NCBI RefSeq assembly: GCF_013035425.1
Contig: NZ_WQHX01000005.1
Span: 124,001 to 188,000, forward strand
Direction: 5' to 3'
Source: Ruegeria arenilitoris
Lineage (GTDB): Bacteria; Pseudomonadota; Alphaproteobacteria; Rhodobacterales; Rhodobacteraceae
DNA length: 64,000 nt
The notes beneath the pieces were generated by a model. It made no database searches. It saw only the letters and a list, made by a program, of their open reading frames with translations, and had not been told where the DNA came from. The translations under genes and the position numbers were made by a program. Positions 43,260 through 52,145 of the stretch are shown piece after piece (within the stretch, counting starts at the first letter, position 1; each line of letters opens with the position of its first letter).

Positions 43260-44102
43260 ATGAGAGAAGACCGCCTCAGCCCCTTTCGCGACGCGCAAAC
43301 CGACCGCTCGACAGCGCGCGAGGTGCCGGAAACGCCGCAGACCCGCTCGCCTTCTTATCGCCTAGCCTTTGCCGACGATGATTTCCTGTGCCGGGACGAA
43401 CTGCGTCCAGTGCGTCTGCAACTGGAGCTTCTGAAACCCGAGATGATCATGTCCGAACGACAGATCACCTCAACCATCGTTATGTTTGGCGGAGCCCGCA
43501 TTCCGGAACCTTCGCAAAAACATACAGCTCGGACGCAAACACTGGCTGGTCTTTCGACTTACTACGACGAAGCACGGGAATTTGCCCGGTTGATGACCGA
43601 GAAGTCAAACCAGACCGGATGCCGCGAAAACGTTATTGTCACAGGAGGCGGACCAGGCGTAATGGAAGCTGGAAACCGTGGTGCTCAGGATGCGGGTGGA
43701 TGCTCGATCGGGTTGAACATCGTTCTGCCGCATGAACAGGCCCCCAATCTATTCGTAACGCCTGATCTCAGCTTCAATTTCCACTACTTCGCGATCCGCA
43801 AGATGCATTTCCTGATGCGCGCCCGTGCTATTACAATTTTCCCTGGCGGCTTTGGAACAATGGATGAGCTGTTTGAGTCTCTGACATTGATTCAGACCGG
43901 AAGGATGGAGCGAGTGCCATTTTTGCTGTTTGGCCGGGAATTCTGGGAAAGAGTAATCAATTGGAATGCCCTCGCAGACGCCGGTACGATCTCGGACGAG
44001 GATTTGGACCTTTTCAGGTTTGTCGACACCGCGCAACAGGCTGTCGATATCATTGAGAACTGGGAGCCAGCTCCGCCCCGCGATCAAATTCCGGGACGCT
44101 GA
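43260..44102 (+). CDS. LOG-family (lysine decarboxylase-like) protein
   Basis: A 280-residue protein with the LOG motifs VTGGGPGVMEAGNRGA and FPGGFGTMDELFE, which form the nucleotide/phosphate site of cytokinin-activating nucleoside 5'-monophosphate phosphoribohydrolases. Family members were once misnamed lysine decarboxylases. The N-terminal ~75 residues (before STIVMFGGARI) are an extension typical of the larger type. Substrate is probably a nucleotide monophosphate. The gene for the cystathionine lyase-like enzyme starts three bases after the stop. Confidence 0.88.
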   Translation: MREDRLSPFRDAQTDRSTAREVPETPQTRSPSYRLAFADDDFLCRDELRPVRLQLELLKPEMIMSERQITSTIVMFGGARIPEPSQKHTARTQTLAGLSTYYDEAREFARLMTEKSNQTGCRENVIVTGGGPGVMEAGNRGAQDAGGCSIGLNIVLPHEQAPNLFVTPDLSFNFHYFAIRKMHFLMRARAITIFPGGFGTMDELFESLTLIQTGRMERVPFLLFGREFWERVINWNALADAGTISDEDLDLFRFVDTAQQAVDIIENWEPAPPRDQIPGR

Positions 44103-44105
44103 GTT

Positions 44106-45206
44106 ATGAAGACCCCTAAGATTGGCCAGATGCTCCACCTGCGTGGGAATTCCTTGAACAAGGGTGAACCCGTAGCCCTTCCCTTGACCCAGAGCAGCAT
44201 GTTTCACCTTCCCGGTTCCCCCGAAGGTCATGACACTTATGGCCGCGTGAACAACCCGACATGGGAGCATTTGGAAAGTCTGCTGGCACATTTGGAAGAT
44301 GCACCTTGCCTGACTTTTCCGTCTGGCATGGCGGCGATCACGGCCGCTCTGTTTGCAACGCTGGCAGCTGGTTCGCGGGTGTTGATCCCAGCTGATGGAT
44401 ACTATGTGACTCGTTTGCTTTCGGATCGCTTCCTATCAAAATTCGGCATAATTGTGGAAAAACGTCCAACCATCGCGTTTACGAAAGGCGGTTTCGATGG
44501 ATTCGATGTGGTTTTTGTCGAAAGCCCCTCGAACCCTGGTTTGGACATGATCGATTTGGCCTCTGTGGCCCAGCAGGTGCGAAACGCGGGCGGCCTGACC
44601 ATCGCCGATAACACAACTATGACCCCTTTAGGCCAGCGACCGCTGGATTTAGGCGTCGACGTGGTCATATCGTCGGATACCAAGGCAGTTGGTGGCCATT
44701 CAGATTTGCTGATGGGACATGTTGCCTGCCGCAACGCGCAGATCATGGAACAGATCGAAGAGTGGCGCCGTGTTTCTGGTTCAATCCCAGGTCCGCAAGA
44801 GGCTTGGTTGCTGCATCGCGGATTAGAGACGCTTGACGTCAGGTTCAATCGTATGTGTGAAACGGCTCAGGTTCTGGCGGAACGGCTGTCCGAGCACCAG
44901 GCGATCAGGCAAATCCGCTATCCGGGCTTACCAAATGATCCCTCTCATGCATTGGCTGGTGCGCAGACCGCGCGCTTTGGGTTTCTTCTTTCGATAACAC
45001 TTGGAAGCGAAGAACAGGCTGAACGCTTCATAAATACGTGTCCATTGCTGCGACCTGCGACGTCTTTTGGCGGCGTCCACAGCTCAGCAGAGCGACGTGC
45101 CCGCTGGGGTGACGACGTCGACCCAGCCTTTATCCGTATTTCAGTTGGTTGCGAACCTGTCGAAGAACTTTGGCAAGCTATCGAGGCCAGCCTGAATTCG
45201 TCGTGA
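44106..45206 (+). CDS. Cys/Met metabolism PLP enzyme (cystathionine gamma-lyase-like)
   Basis: A 366-residue fold-type I PLP enzyme. The Schiff-base Lys193 is in ISSDTKAVGGHSDLLMG; YGRVNNPTWEHLE near 45-57 and LTFPSGMAAITAAL bind the cofactor; VESPSNPGLDMIDL and ADNTTMTP follow. The C-terminal SFGGVHSSAERR is as in cystathionine lyases and synthases. Which of these reactions (gamma-lyase, beta-lyase or synthase) cannot be decided by eye. It is three bases behind the LOG gene and ends against the holin-like gene without any gap. Confidence 0.87.
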   Translation: MKTPKIGQMLHLRGNSLNKGEPVALPLTQSSMFHLPGSPEGHDTYGRVNNPTWEHLESLLAHLEDAPCLTFPSGMAAITAALFATLAAGSRVLIPADGYYVTRLLSDRFLSKFGIIVEKRPTIAFTKGGFDGFDVVFVESPSNPGLDMIDLASVAQQVRNAGGLTIADNTTMTPLGQRPLDLGVDVVISSDTKAVGGHSDLLMGHVACRNAQIMEQIEEWRRVSGSIPGPQEAWLLHRGLETLDVRFNRMCETAQVLAERLSEHQAIRQIRYPGLPNDPSHALAGAQTARFGFLLSITLGSEEQAERFINTCPLLRPATSFGGVHSSAERRARWGDDVDPAFIRISVGCEPVEELWQAIEASLNSS

Positions 45207-45590
45207 CTATTTCTTGGGCTCACGCAATTCTTTGAACACATAGATCGGCAAAACTACACTGGCTACCAATGCGCCCAACCAGACTAACAGTGTAGCGGCC
45301 AACAGGTTGGAAAGCCCGCCAACGGTCAGCCCTGCAGCGATCAAGTCAGTTGCCAGCAAGCCGACAAACGTCACTATCAATGCTATACCACCCTTGAGCG
45401 CCGGAGCTTTCTTTTCGCCAAGCTTCAATATCAAAGGTTCAGCCACAACCTGAACAAGTGTAAAAACAATTACCACCACGATAAATGATATCGGTTGGAT
45501 TGAGAAACCAGTCAGCAGCACCGAGGCCAGCAGCAATCCAATTGCATTACCGGCCAGCAAGGCCAGAGCGGACTTAATTCTGCGCGACAT
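45207..45590 (-). CDS. Phage holin family IV-like membrane protein
   Basis: A 127-residue protein with four hydrophobic helices (about 8-27, 30-50, 67-86 and 94-118). It matches the four-helix holin superfamily IV found widely in bacterial chromosomes. Despite the name there is no phage gene near it, so it is probably a cellular membrane protein of unknown role. It is convergent with the preceding PLP enzyme gene. Confidence 0.75.
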   Translation of the reverse strand: MSRRIKSALALLAGNAIGLLLASVLLTGFSIQPISFIVVVIVFTLVQVVAEPLILKLGEKKAPALKGGIALIVTFVGLLATDLIAAGLTVGGLSNLLAATLLVWLGALVASVVLPIYVFKELREPKK

Positions 45591-45757
45591 TTCGAGGACC
45601 TCTTTCGTTTCAACGTCTCAAGTTATGCAGATATTATCAATCAATTCGAATTTAGCGAGGAATTTCAGGGCTCCACTAACTTTGACCTGTTGAAATCACG
45701 TGATAAAACACCTTCATTAAAACCTGCCTTGCCCTGACCCTGATGCGCGAGAGTGAG

Positions 45758-46684
45758 ATGAGCGACGATCCCTACTCTGTTCTTGGTGTCTCGAAAGATG
45801 CCAGTGACGCCGAAATTAAAAAAGCATATCGGCGTATTGCTAAGGATTGCCACCCCGATCTCAAACCCGGTGATGCAGAGGCTGAGGCGAAATTCAAAGC
45901 TGCTGCAGCGGCCTACGATCTGCTGAAAGACCCCGAAACACGCGCGCGTTATGATAACGGCGAGATCGATGCTTCTGGACAGGAACGCCCGCAGCAGCAG
46001 TATTACCGCGATTACGCCGAGGCTGCGGGAAATCCCTATCGTTCTGGTGCCCACTATGGCGATCCAGACGACATGTCTGACATTTTTGCCGAATTTATGC
46101 GTGGGCAAGGAGGCTATGGCCAGCAAAGGACACATGAATTCCACGCCCCCGGACACAATCGCAGTTATACTCTGCAGATCAGCTTTTTAGATGCGGTCTT
46201 CGGCGCAAGCCAAAAACTGACTTTACCAGACGGCGACCGAATTGAGGTTAAGATCCCCGCCGGGATCACCAGCGGACAAGCAATTCGACTGCGTGGCAAG
46301 GGTGCCCCCGGTTTTGGCGAAGGCCCTCCCGGAGATGCACTGGTAACCATTTCCGTGACCGAGCATCCGGTTTTTGACCGCCAGGGCGACGATATCCATA
46401 TCACTTTGCCCATCACAATTGATGAAGCGGTTCTAGGCGGAAAGGTGCAAGCACCCACGATAGATGGGGGTGTCAACGTTACTGTCCCGGCCGGCACAAG
46501 CAGTGGTAAAACCCTGCGGTTGCGCGGCAAAGGCGTGAAGAAACGCGGATCTTCCGACCGTGGCGATCAGCTTATAGAACTTACTGTCGCCATGCCGGAG
46601 AAAATCGACGACGCGCTGAAACAATTCATGGAAACATGGCGTGAATCCCACCGCTATGATCCACGCAAGGGGATGCCATCATGA
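45758..46684 (+). CDS. cbpA: DnaJ-class co-chaperone CbpA
   Basis: A 308-residue J protein. The J domain (about 1-70) has the HPD motif at 32-34, which stimulates DnaK ATPase. A glycine-rich linker and two C-terminal peptide-binding domains follow (LQISFLDAVFGASQKLTLPDG, LRGKGAPGFGEGPPGD). There is no zinc-finger region, which separates CbpA from DnaJ. The ATG at 45758 (MSDDPYSVLGV) fits the family; an upstream in-frame ATG at 45743 would add five residues. The cbpM gene overlaps its stop by four bases. Confidence 0.93.
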   Translation: MSDDPYSVLGVSKDASDAEIKKAYRRIAKDCHPDLKPGDAEAEAKFKAAAAAYDLLKDPETRARYDNGEIDASGQERPQQQYYRDYAEAAGNPYRSGAHYGDPDDMSDIFAEFMRGQGGYGQQRTHEFHAPGHNRSYTLQISFLDAVFGASQKLTLPDGDRIEVKIPAGITSGQAIRLRGKGAPGFGEGPPGDALVTISVTEHPVFDRQGDDIHITLPITIDEAVLGGKVQAPTIDGGVNVTVPAGTSSGKTLRLRGKGVKKRGSSDRGDQLIELTVAMPEKIDDALKQFMETWRESHRYDPRKGMPS

Positions 46685-47025
46685 CCCGCAAGCTGACAGA
46701 GGACGAATTGCTTGGGGCCATCGCGCGCCTGACGTCGGACCGGTTAAGTGAATATTTAGCAGCCGAGATTGTAATCCCGGAACAGTCTGAACAAGGGCTG
46801 GTTTACCAAACTATCGACGTGGCACGTTTAGAGCTGGCCTGCGAGTTGCATGACCAATACGACATGGAATCAGACGCCTTGTCGATGATGATCTCGCTAA
46901 TCGACCAAATGCACTGTTTGCGCGCAGAATTGCGCGAAGTTCTGAATGCTGTCGATGCGCAGCCAGAGCCGGTACGCAAAAAAATGATCGAAATTATAGG
47001 CACTGCACGGTTCCAGCAAAGATAA
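46681..47025 (+). CDS. cbpM: Chaperone modulator CbpM
   Basis: A 114-residue helical protein of the CbpM/MerR-like HTH type: a short N-terminal part VIPEQSEQGLVYQTIDVARLELACELHDQYDMESDALSMMISLIDQM matches the family. CbpM binds the J domain of CbpA and inhibits it. The ATGA overlap with cbpA indicates coupled expression and supports the call. Confidence 0.88.
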   Translation: MTRKLTEDELLGAIARLTSDRLSEYLAAEIVIPEQSEQGLVYQTIDVARLELACELHDQYDMESDALSMMISLIDQMHCLRAELREVLNAVDAQPEPVRKKMIEIIGTARFQQR

Positions 47026-47119
47026 TCCGAGCTAAAAAATTCTTCAAAGTAAACACAAAGACGAACTTCGACCGCGCGGCGAAGCCGTCATCCAAGCAAC
47101 CTTTTCAAATGAGCCTGGA

Positions 47120-47728
47120 TCAGTTGCCGACACGGTATTCTTCGGGCACGTAAAAAGTGTAGTCTCGGTCGGCGACTGCTTCATGGCAATCATGGCAATA
47201 AGCCACCGCTTCGGCGCGGCTTCCCATCGTGTCACCGAATAACGACCCGTCCGGCATTACCATGATGTATCTCCAATCCGCAGTGTCCGGGCTGGCCCCT
47301 GCCGCCAATTTCTCCATCACAAACATTGCTCCGGGGTGGACATGGCCTTCGTCTGTTACAGTCATGCTGTCCTTGGCCAATACGGATCCCACGGGCAAAA
47401 CCTCGCCCTCCTGCAAAGTACTATAGTTGTGCGCCATGCGGTTTGCGTAGCTGTTTACATATCTCTGCCCATGCGTAGCCGAGATATAAGGCGCATCGTT
47501 GAAAAGTGGCCATGCCTGATAATTTAAGAGCAAGTCCAGCTGTGCCGCCGCATATCCCCGGTCCATCCGGCGGGACAATGACATATAATGCTCAAGAGCG
47601 TCTTCCTTGGATAAATCCGCAGGATTCTCGATAGCCAAATGCGCATCTTGATCTGTTGTCTGCGCAACACCAACCGTCAAGAACAGGGTGCAGAGCGTCA
47701 ACCCACCTATGGCCCCTATAAATCGCAT
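47120..47728 (-). CDS. Cytochrome P460-family protein
   Basis: A 202-residue exported protein. The signal peptide is MRFIGAIGGLTLCTLFLTVGVA. The c-type haem motif CHDCH is at 178-182 near the C-terminus, as in cytochrome P460, preceded by the family block WRYIMVMPDGS and GHVHPGAMFVMEK. P460 enzymes oxidise hydroxylamine or nitric oxide with a lysine- or methionine-modified haem; the cross-linking residue cannot be proved here. No ammonia-oxidation genes are near, so detoxification of reactive nitrogen is one possibility. I start at 47728; an ATG at 47743 is also in frame. Confidence 0.82.
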   Translation of the reverse strand: MRFIGAIGGLTLCTLFLTVGVAQTTDQDAHLAIENPADLSKEDALEHYMSLSRRMDRGYAAAQLDLLLNYQAWPLFNDAPYISATHGQRYVNSYANRMAHNYSTLQEGEVLPVGSVLAKDSMTVTDEGHVHPGAMFVMEKLAAGASPDTADWRYIMVMPDGSLFGDTMGSRAEAVAYCHDCHEAVADRDYTFYVPEEYRVGN

Positions 47729-47960
47729 GTGTCTCGTAATCATTGTGCTGGCCCACCTGAATGATCAGTTTGCCTAAACGCCGCTTTCTTACAAAAATGG
47801 CAGCGGCCTTGAATAAATTCGCCAGACTCTTTCTGGCAGGTCAGCAACCTTGGGCATAAAGTTACTCAACATTACCAGAGGTCAAGTTTGTTCATACATA
47901 ACAAATTTTGCATGCAAAAACACCAACCAAATATTAAAGTTTGACGACTTTCGTGAAGGT

Positions 47961-49148
47961 CTAACCGTTCATTCCTGCCTCAGCCTCGATCTGCTTTCGC
48001 GATTTACGCGCCCGTTCAGTCGCCGACTTCAACTGGCCGCAGGCTGCCATGATATCCTCGCCACGGGTTTTGCGGATAGGTGACGCATAGCCCGCCTGAT
48101 AAATTATGTTGGCGAAGGCCCGAATGCGGTTATTCGAGCTTCGCTTGTAAGGGGCACCGGGCCATTCGTTAAACGGGATTAAGTTTATTTTGGCAGGGAT
48201 GTCATGGCGTCTGATATGATCAATCAGACGATGAGCGTCCTCATCGCTATCATTGACGCCATCCAGCATCACGTATTCAAAAGTGATCCGTTCCGAATTC
48301 GATGCATTTGGATAACTCGCCAATGCTTGCAGTAATTCTTCGATATTCCAGCGCTTGTTGATCGGGACCAGTACGTCGCGTGTTTCATCTGTAGTAGCGT
48401 GAAACGAGATCGCCAGCAGGCAACCTATTTCTTCCGCAGTACGTGCTATTTCAGGCACAACGCCCGAGGTTGAAAGAGTGATCCGGCGGCGGGACAGAGA
48501 AATCCCCTCGGGGTCCATTGCAATCTTCATTGCGTCGCGGACGTTTTCGAAGTTGTAAAGTGGTTCACCCATCCCCATCAAAACGATATTCGAAAGCAGA
48601 CGCGTTTCATCCTTTGGCGCGCCGGGGGTTGGCCATTCCTGAAGATCATCGCGCGCCATCATTACCTGACCGACGATTTCGGCCGCCGTCAGGTTGCGTA
48701 CCAGCTTCTGCGTTCCGGTATGGCAAAAGGAACATGTTAGCGTGCAGCCCACTTGGGACGAAATGCACAACGTACCCCTATCTTCCTCCGGGATATAGAC
48801 AACCTCGACTTCGTGCCCACCGGCAATACGAACCAAGTATTTGCGGGTGCCATCCTCGGAGATCTGCCGCGTAACAACTTCTGGAATTTCAATGACGAAG
48901 TTTTCTGCCAGTTGCGCCCGATATGATTTGGCGAGGTTTGTCATTTCGGCAAAATTGCGCACGCCCCATTGATATATCCACTGCCAGATTTGGCCCGTGC
49001 GCATCTTGGCTTGTTTTTCTGGTGTACCATGCTCAATCAGTACCTCGCGTAAACGTGCTCGGGTCAGACCAACGAGGTTGATCTTTCCCTCAGGCAGTTT
49101 GCGAGGGATTGTCATAACGTCTTGAGTGATCGGCGCTTTGGGCGACAT
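47961..49148 (-). CDS. rlmN: Dual-specificity rRNA/tRNA adenine-C2 methyltransferase RlmN
   Basis: A 395-residue radical SAM enzyme that methylates C2 of A2503 in 23S rRNA and A37 in some tRNAs. The cluster motif is in [16 protein letters not shown] (C-x3-C-x2-C), followed by [12 protein letters not shown] and [14 protein letters not shown]. The second catalytic Cys that forms the methyl-enzyme thioether is in MAACGQLKS near the C-terminus. The N-terminal domain ([33 protein letters not shown]) is typical. The ~230-base gap downstream (to 47728) holds no gene I can support. Confidence 0.96.
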   Translation of the reverse strand: MSPKAPITQDVMTIPRKLPEGKINLVGLTRARLREVLIEHGTPEKQAKMRTGQIWQWIYQWGVRNFAEMTNLAKSYRAQLAENFVIEIPEVVTRQISEDGTRKYLVRIAGGHEVEVVYIPEEDRGTLCISSQVGCTLTCSFCHTGTQKLVRNLTAAEIVGQVMMARDDLQEWPTPGAPKDETRLLSNIVLMGMGEPLYNFENVRDAMKIAMDPEGISLSRRRITLSTSGVVPEIARTAEEIGCLLAISFHATTDETRDVLVPINKRWNIEELLQALASYPNASNSERITFEYVMLDGVNDSDEDAHRLIDHIRRHDIPAKINLIPFNEWPGAPYKRSSNNRIRAFANIIYQAGYASPIRKTRGEDIMAACGQLKSATERARKSRKQIEAEAGMNG

Positions 49149-49226
49149 GGGCGTATCTCAGGTATTCTGGATCGGGATGCGCCTCTATATAGGAACATTC
49201 TCAAAGATCAAAAGAATTCGTTCGCC

Positions 49227-49604
49227 CTAGTTCGCGAAACGCAGCAATTCGTCCACTCGCGCTCGGCCTAGATCGATCCGGCAGGATGTAATCGCTATGC
49301 CGGTGCCTGATCCGCCTCCATACGATGCTCCTACGGCGTCGCACTGAGCATCCCGGTAACCAGCCCAAGCGCTTTGTGAAGCTTCCAATGCTGGCTGGGC
49401 TTCAACACGACCTGTTACGTCGTCCAACTCTTTAGCCGCCTGGATAGCAAGTCCATAACTAGCTTCCATCGCTTGGTTGACACGTTCTTCCGTCTCTCCA
49501 ACGCAAGACCCGATTTCGACCTGCGAACTTGCGTCTGCACATTCTAAGGTGGGGTCAGCCAACGCAGGTGACGTAATAAGCAATACCAAAAAAACGTGCC
49601 GCAT
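49227..49604 (-). CDS. LprI/DUF1311-like secreted protein
   Basis: A 125-residue exported protein: signal peptide MRHVFLVLLITSPALA, then four cysteines (LECADA, GSCVGE, AQCDAV, TSCRIDLG) and the helical pattern of LprI/DUF1311 lysozyme-inhibitor-like domains (ASQSAWAGYRDAQCDA is the typical W-x2-YR-x2-C block). Members protect peptidoglycan from lysozyme in a few bacteria, but most are uncharacterised. Confidence 0.82.
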   Translation of the reverse strand: MRHVFLVLLITSPALADPTLECADASSQVEIGSCVGETEERVNQAMEASYGLAIQAAKELDDVTGRVEAQPALEASQSAWAGYRDAQCDAVGASYGGGSGTGIAITSCRIDLGRARVDELLRFAN

Positions 49605-49678
49605 TTTCTATACCTGCTAAAAGACGCTTGAATCAAATCTACGATAGCACGCGTTAATCCATAATCCCAATTGAAGTT

Positions 49679-49707
49679 CGGTCGCAAGGATTGCTCCTTT
49701 GCGACCG
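49679..49707. terminator. Hairpin between the lipoprotein and LprI-like genes
   Basis: CGGTCGCAA (49679-49687) pairs with TTGCGACCG (49699-49707), with a short inner stem GGA/TCC. It lies 47 bases after the lipoprotein stop. No long U tract on the minus strand, so the terminating strength is doubtful. Confidence 0.45.
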
Positions 49708-49753
49708 GGATTTTCTGCACTCTCCGGTCAGAGACGTGTGATAAGGTTGCTGA

Positions 49754-49921
49754 TCAGACGCCTGCTGGCAGGATATCACAGTCTGCAGCGTCCAGGGTCT
49801 GTACGGGGTCTTCCGGCCCGCATTGCTCGCCGGTGACAGGGTAAGTTTCACTTTCTTTTTCGCAAGCGCCCAGCAATAGAGCAGAAATCATTAATAACGC
49901 AGCAAGAGTTTTGTTCAGCAT
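49754..49921 (-). CDS. Small lipoprotein, 55 residues
   Basis: An open frame of 55 codons with a strong lipoprotein signal: MLNKTLAALLMISALLLGAC, where LLGAC is a lipobox and Cys20 the lipidation site. The short mature part, EKESETYPVTGEQCGPEDPV and then about 15 residues, is acidic and has two further cysteines (34 and 48) that could pair. GGAAGGAG ends 7 bases before the ATG at 49921. I recognise no family. The good ribosome binding site, the signal and the lack of a competing frame make it a real small gene. Confidence 0.75.
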   Translation of the reverse strand: MLNKTLAALLMISALLLGACEKESETYPVTGEQCGPEDPVQTLDAADCDILPAGV

Positions 49922-50088
49922 TTGCAAGCTCCTTCCCAGCTCTTGAACCGATTAGTTCAGACAATAGGACCACTTGCTTTGACGAGGATCAAATTTGACG
50001 TCGGACGTACCTAAAAGTGGAAGCGTGCTCAAACCATACCCAATAGGCCCCAAAAAGTGGCTGGACTGTGTTTAGCTGAAGTTGATCA

Positions 50089-50622
50089 TTAGTTGGTGCA
50101 GCGCTTCTCGGCATCTTCAATCGCAGCGGTGAAGCCCAACAGAGAGAAGGTGTCCTTGGTCTGCGTTCCGCGTTCTGAACGCGCGGTCAACACCGCTTCG
50201 GTCCCACGCTTCATTGCCGTGACAATCTTGGCATCATCGGCAGCGGTTGCCGGCCAAGCCCATTCACCGTCAGTGAATAGCTCGAATTCGCTACCGTCGA
50301 CAACCAGGTTAACGGTGGAACCGGATGCGAAAGGATAACCGCCGGTAAAAGTCACTTGACCTTTGACCTCGGCATTGGGGCGGTAGAACACGAACAAAAG
50401 TATGTCGCTGCGACGCACTGAAACAACCCGACCGCCACGGGTGTTAACAGTTTCCTTGGGGGCTGAAACGCTCCAGCATTCCGTTGGATCATCCTCTACA
50501 AAAACGCTCCAATCAGTCTTTGCCGCAACTCGATTGGTGCTCGTTGCTTGTTGCGCAATGGCCGTTGTCGCCATCCCTGCCATGCACAATCCCGCAAATA
50601 CAAAGGCGAGTTTTGATCCCAT
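50089..50622 (-). CDS. Invasion-associated locus B (IalB)-like protein
   Basis: A 177-residue exported protein with a signal peptide (MGSKLAFVFAGLCMAGMATTAIAQ). The mature part has the IalB-like pattern: WSVFVEDDPTECWSVSAPK, RSDILLFVFYRP, VTFTGGYPF and the basic patch IVTAMKRGTEAVLTARSERGTQTKDTFSLLGF. Named after a Bartonella invasion locus, the family is widespread in free-living alphaproteobacteria, where its function is unknown. AGGAGG lies before the ATG at 50622. Confidence 0.85.
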   Translation of the reverse strand: MGSKLAFVFAGLCMAGMATTAIAQQATSTNRVAAKTDWSVFVEDDPTECWSVSAPKETVNTRGGRVVSVRRSDILLFVFYRPNAEVKGQVTFTGGYPFASGSTVNLVVDGSEFELFTDGEWAWPATAADDAKIVTAMKRGTEAVLTARSERGTQTKDTFSLLGFTAAIEDAEKRCTN

Positions 50623-50673
50623 CTGTCCAGCCTCCTAGCTCGACCAATACCCCACGTACATCTAAGATGGCTG

Positions 50674-50761
50674 CGAACCCTTTCGGTTCGTCTGTACTAC
50701 GTTGCGCATCCCGATGATTGCCGACATACACACACTAACGCAGGTTTCGCCACAGGCGAAA
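50674..50761 (+). repeat. Two short hairpins ahead of the asparaginase gene
   Basis: CGAACC-CTTTC-GGTTCG (50674-50690) and TTTCGCC-ACA-GGCGAAA (50745-50761) are perfect stems of 6 and 7 bp in the 180-base gap between the divergent ialB-like and asparaginase genes. Neither has a U tract. They could be leader structures or protein sites; I see nothing else in the gap. Confidence 0.4.
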
Positions 50762-50802
50762 GGGCGATTGGCAGAATTTTGCGCATTATTCCGGAGGTCC
50801 AG

Positions 50803-51801
50803 ATGACGCAACCCGTACCGATGACCGAACTTTGGCGCGGACCGATGTTGGAAAGTCTGCACTTGGGCCACGCAGTGATTTGTGATGACGTTGGTCGGAT
50901 CGTGCGTAGTTGGGGAAATCCCGAGGCTGTTGTCTATCCTAGGTCCTCTGCGAAGATGATACAGGCATTGCCCCTGATCACGTCAGGGGCTGCGGCAAAG
51001 TTCGGATTGACCAGCGAACATCTTGCGTTGGCTTGCGCGTCGCACAGCGGGGCTGCCATTCACACAGATCGTGTATATGCTTGGTTGGATCATTTGGGTC
51101 TGGCTGAGCCCGATCTGCGCTGCGGACCGCAAGAGCCGCAGGATATGGCGGCAAGAGATGGGTTAATCTTAGCCGACGATACCCCCTGTCAAATTCACAA
51201 CAATTGCTCGGGAAAGCACTGTGGGTTTCTTACACTGTCCCAACACATGGGTGCAGGACCGGAATACCTTGAAATTGATCATCCGGTACAGCAGGCCTGT
51301 TTGTCAGCCTTGGAAGAGACTGCCGGCGAAACGAGCCGGGGTTACGGAATTGATGGTTGTTCTGCACCGAATTTTTCTGTTTCGCTGGCTGGATTGGCAC
51401 GATCAATGGCTTGGTTTGCCTCGGCCGCAGATCGGTCAGACCGGGCAAGCGATGCAGCGCTGCAATTAACCGCAGCCATGGTGAAACACCCTGAATTGGT
51501 AGCGGGCGAGACACGCGCATGCACAGAACTGATGCGCGCAATGGACGGGCGCGCGGCCATTAAAACAGGGGCTGAAGCCGTTTTTGTGGCCATTATCCCG
51601 GAAAGACGATTGGGCGTGGCCTTGAAGATCGCCGATGGAGCCACACGCGCCAGCGAATGCGCCATCGCTGCCATTTTAGTGAACCTCGGGGTGCTGGAGG
51701 CCGATCACCCGGCCACCCGCAAATTTATGAATGCTACGCAGTACAGCCGACGAGGGCTGGAATGCGGTATACTTAAACCCGCTCCGGGTTTCCCCGACTG
51801 A
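50803..51801 (+). CDS. L-asparaginase II family protein
   Basis: A 332-residue enzyme of the asparaginase II family (the Rhizobium-type thermolabile asparaginase, unrelated to E. coli AnsB). Signature segments are YPRSSAKMIQALPL, CASHSGAAIHTDRV, NNCSGKHCGFL and YGIDGCSAPNFSVSL. GGAGG at 50793-50797 supports the ATG at 50803, not the one at 50779. No signal peptide, so it acts in the cytoplasm on asparagine. Confidence 0.88.
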   Translation: MTQPVPMTELWRGPMLESLHLGHAVICDDVGRIVRSWGNPEAVVYPRSSAKMIQALPLITSGAAAKFGLTSEHLALACASHSGAAIHTDRVYAWLDHLGLAEPDLRCGPQEPQDMAARDGLILADDTPCQIHNNCSGKHCGFLTLSQHMGAGPEYLEIDHPVQQACLSALEETAGETSRGYGIDGCSAPNFSVSLAGLARSMAWFASAADRSDRASDAALQLTAAMVKHPELVAGETRACTELMRAMDGRAAIKTGAEAVFVAIIPERRLGVALKIADGATRASECAIAAILVNLGVLEADHPATRKFMNATQYSRRGLECGILKPAPGFPD

Positions 51802-51808
51802 CCGGGTT

Positions 51809-52123
51809 TTACATTTCGTGTACTTCCGCTACTTCGACAGAGCCTGAACCGTTCACAACCATCGGACAGCCTTTTGCCATTTCGGTCGCAGCATCAATGC
51901 TATCGGCTTTGATGACAGTGAAGCCTGAGGCCGGGTTTGCACCTCCGTTGTCGATGACACCTCCAGAGCTAACGGTATAGGATTGGCCTACTGGGTTACC
52001 AGGGATTTCTAACGCATCGCCCATTCCTTGGAACCATGCGCCCCACGCGGCCATGGTCGCTTCTATTTCTGCAGGGTCGGTTGGGGTGTGACCACCATGA
52101 TATACAAATAAATATTGGGGCAT
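51809..52123 (-). CDS. YCII-related (DGPF) protein
   Basis: A 104-residue protein of the YciI-like fold: MPQYLFVYHGGHTPTDPAEIEATMAAWGAWFQGMGDAL, then PVGQSYTVSSGG and ADSIDAATEMAKGCPMV. Family function is unknown. Last gene of the ArsR-AHSA1-YciI operon (22 bases after the AHSA1 gene). The start at 52123 has a GGGAGGA site; longer frames read into the preceding gene. Confidence 0.85.
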   Translation of the reverse strand: MPQYLFVYHGGHTPTDPAEIEATMAAWGAWFQGMGDALEIPGNPVGQSYTVSSGGVIDNGGANPASGFTVIKADSIDAATEMAKGCPMVVNGSGSVEVAEVHEM

Positions 52124-52145
52124 TTTGCTCCTCCCTAATGAAAAT

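Noticed and set aside
43749-44291. Minus-strand frame of 180 codons
   Set aside because: Spans the end of the LOG gene and start of the PLP enzyme gene in antisense; no family pattern.
45207-45590. Prophage remnant suggested by a holin-like protein
   Set aside because: No other phage genes, integrase or attachment repeats nearby; this four-helix family is common in chromosomes.
49654-49851. Minus-strand frame of 65 codons
   Set aside because: Overlaps the better-supported lipoprotein gene in another frame and the hairpin after it; no signal or family pattern.
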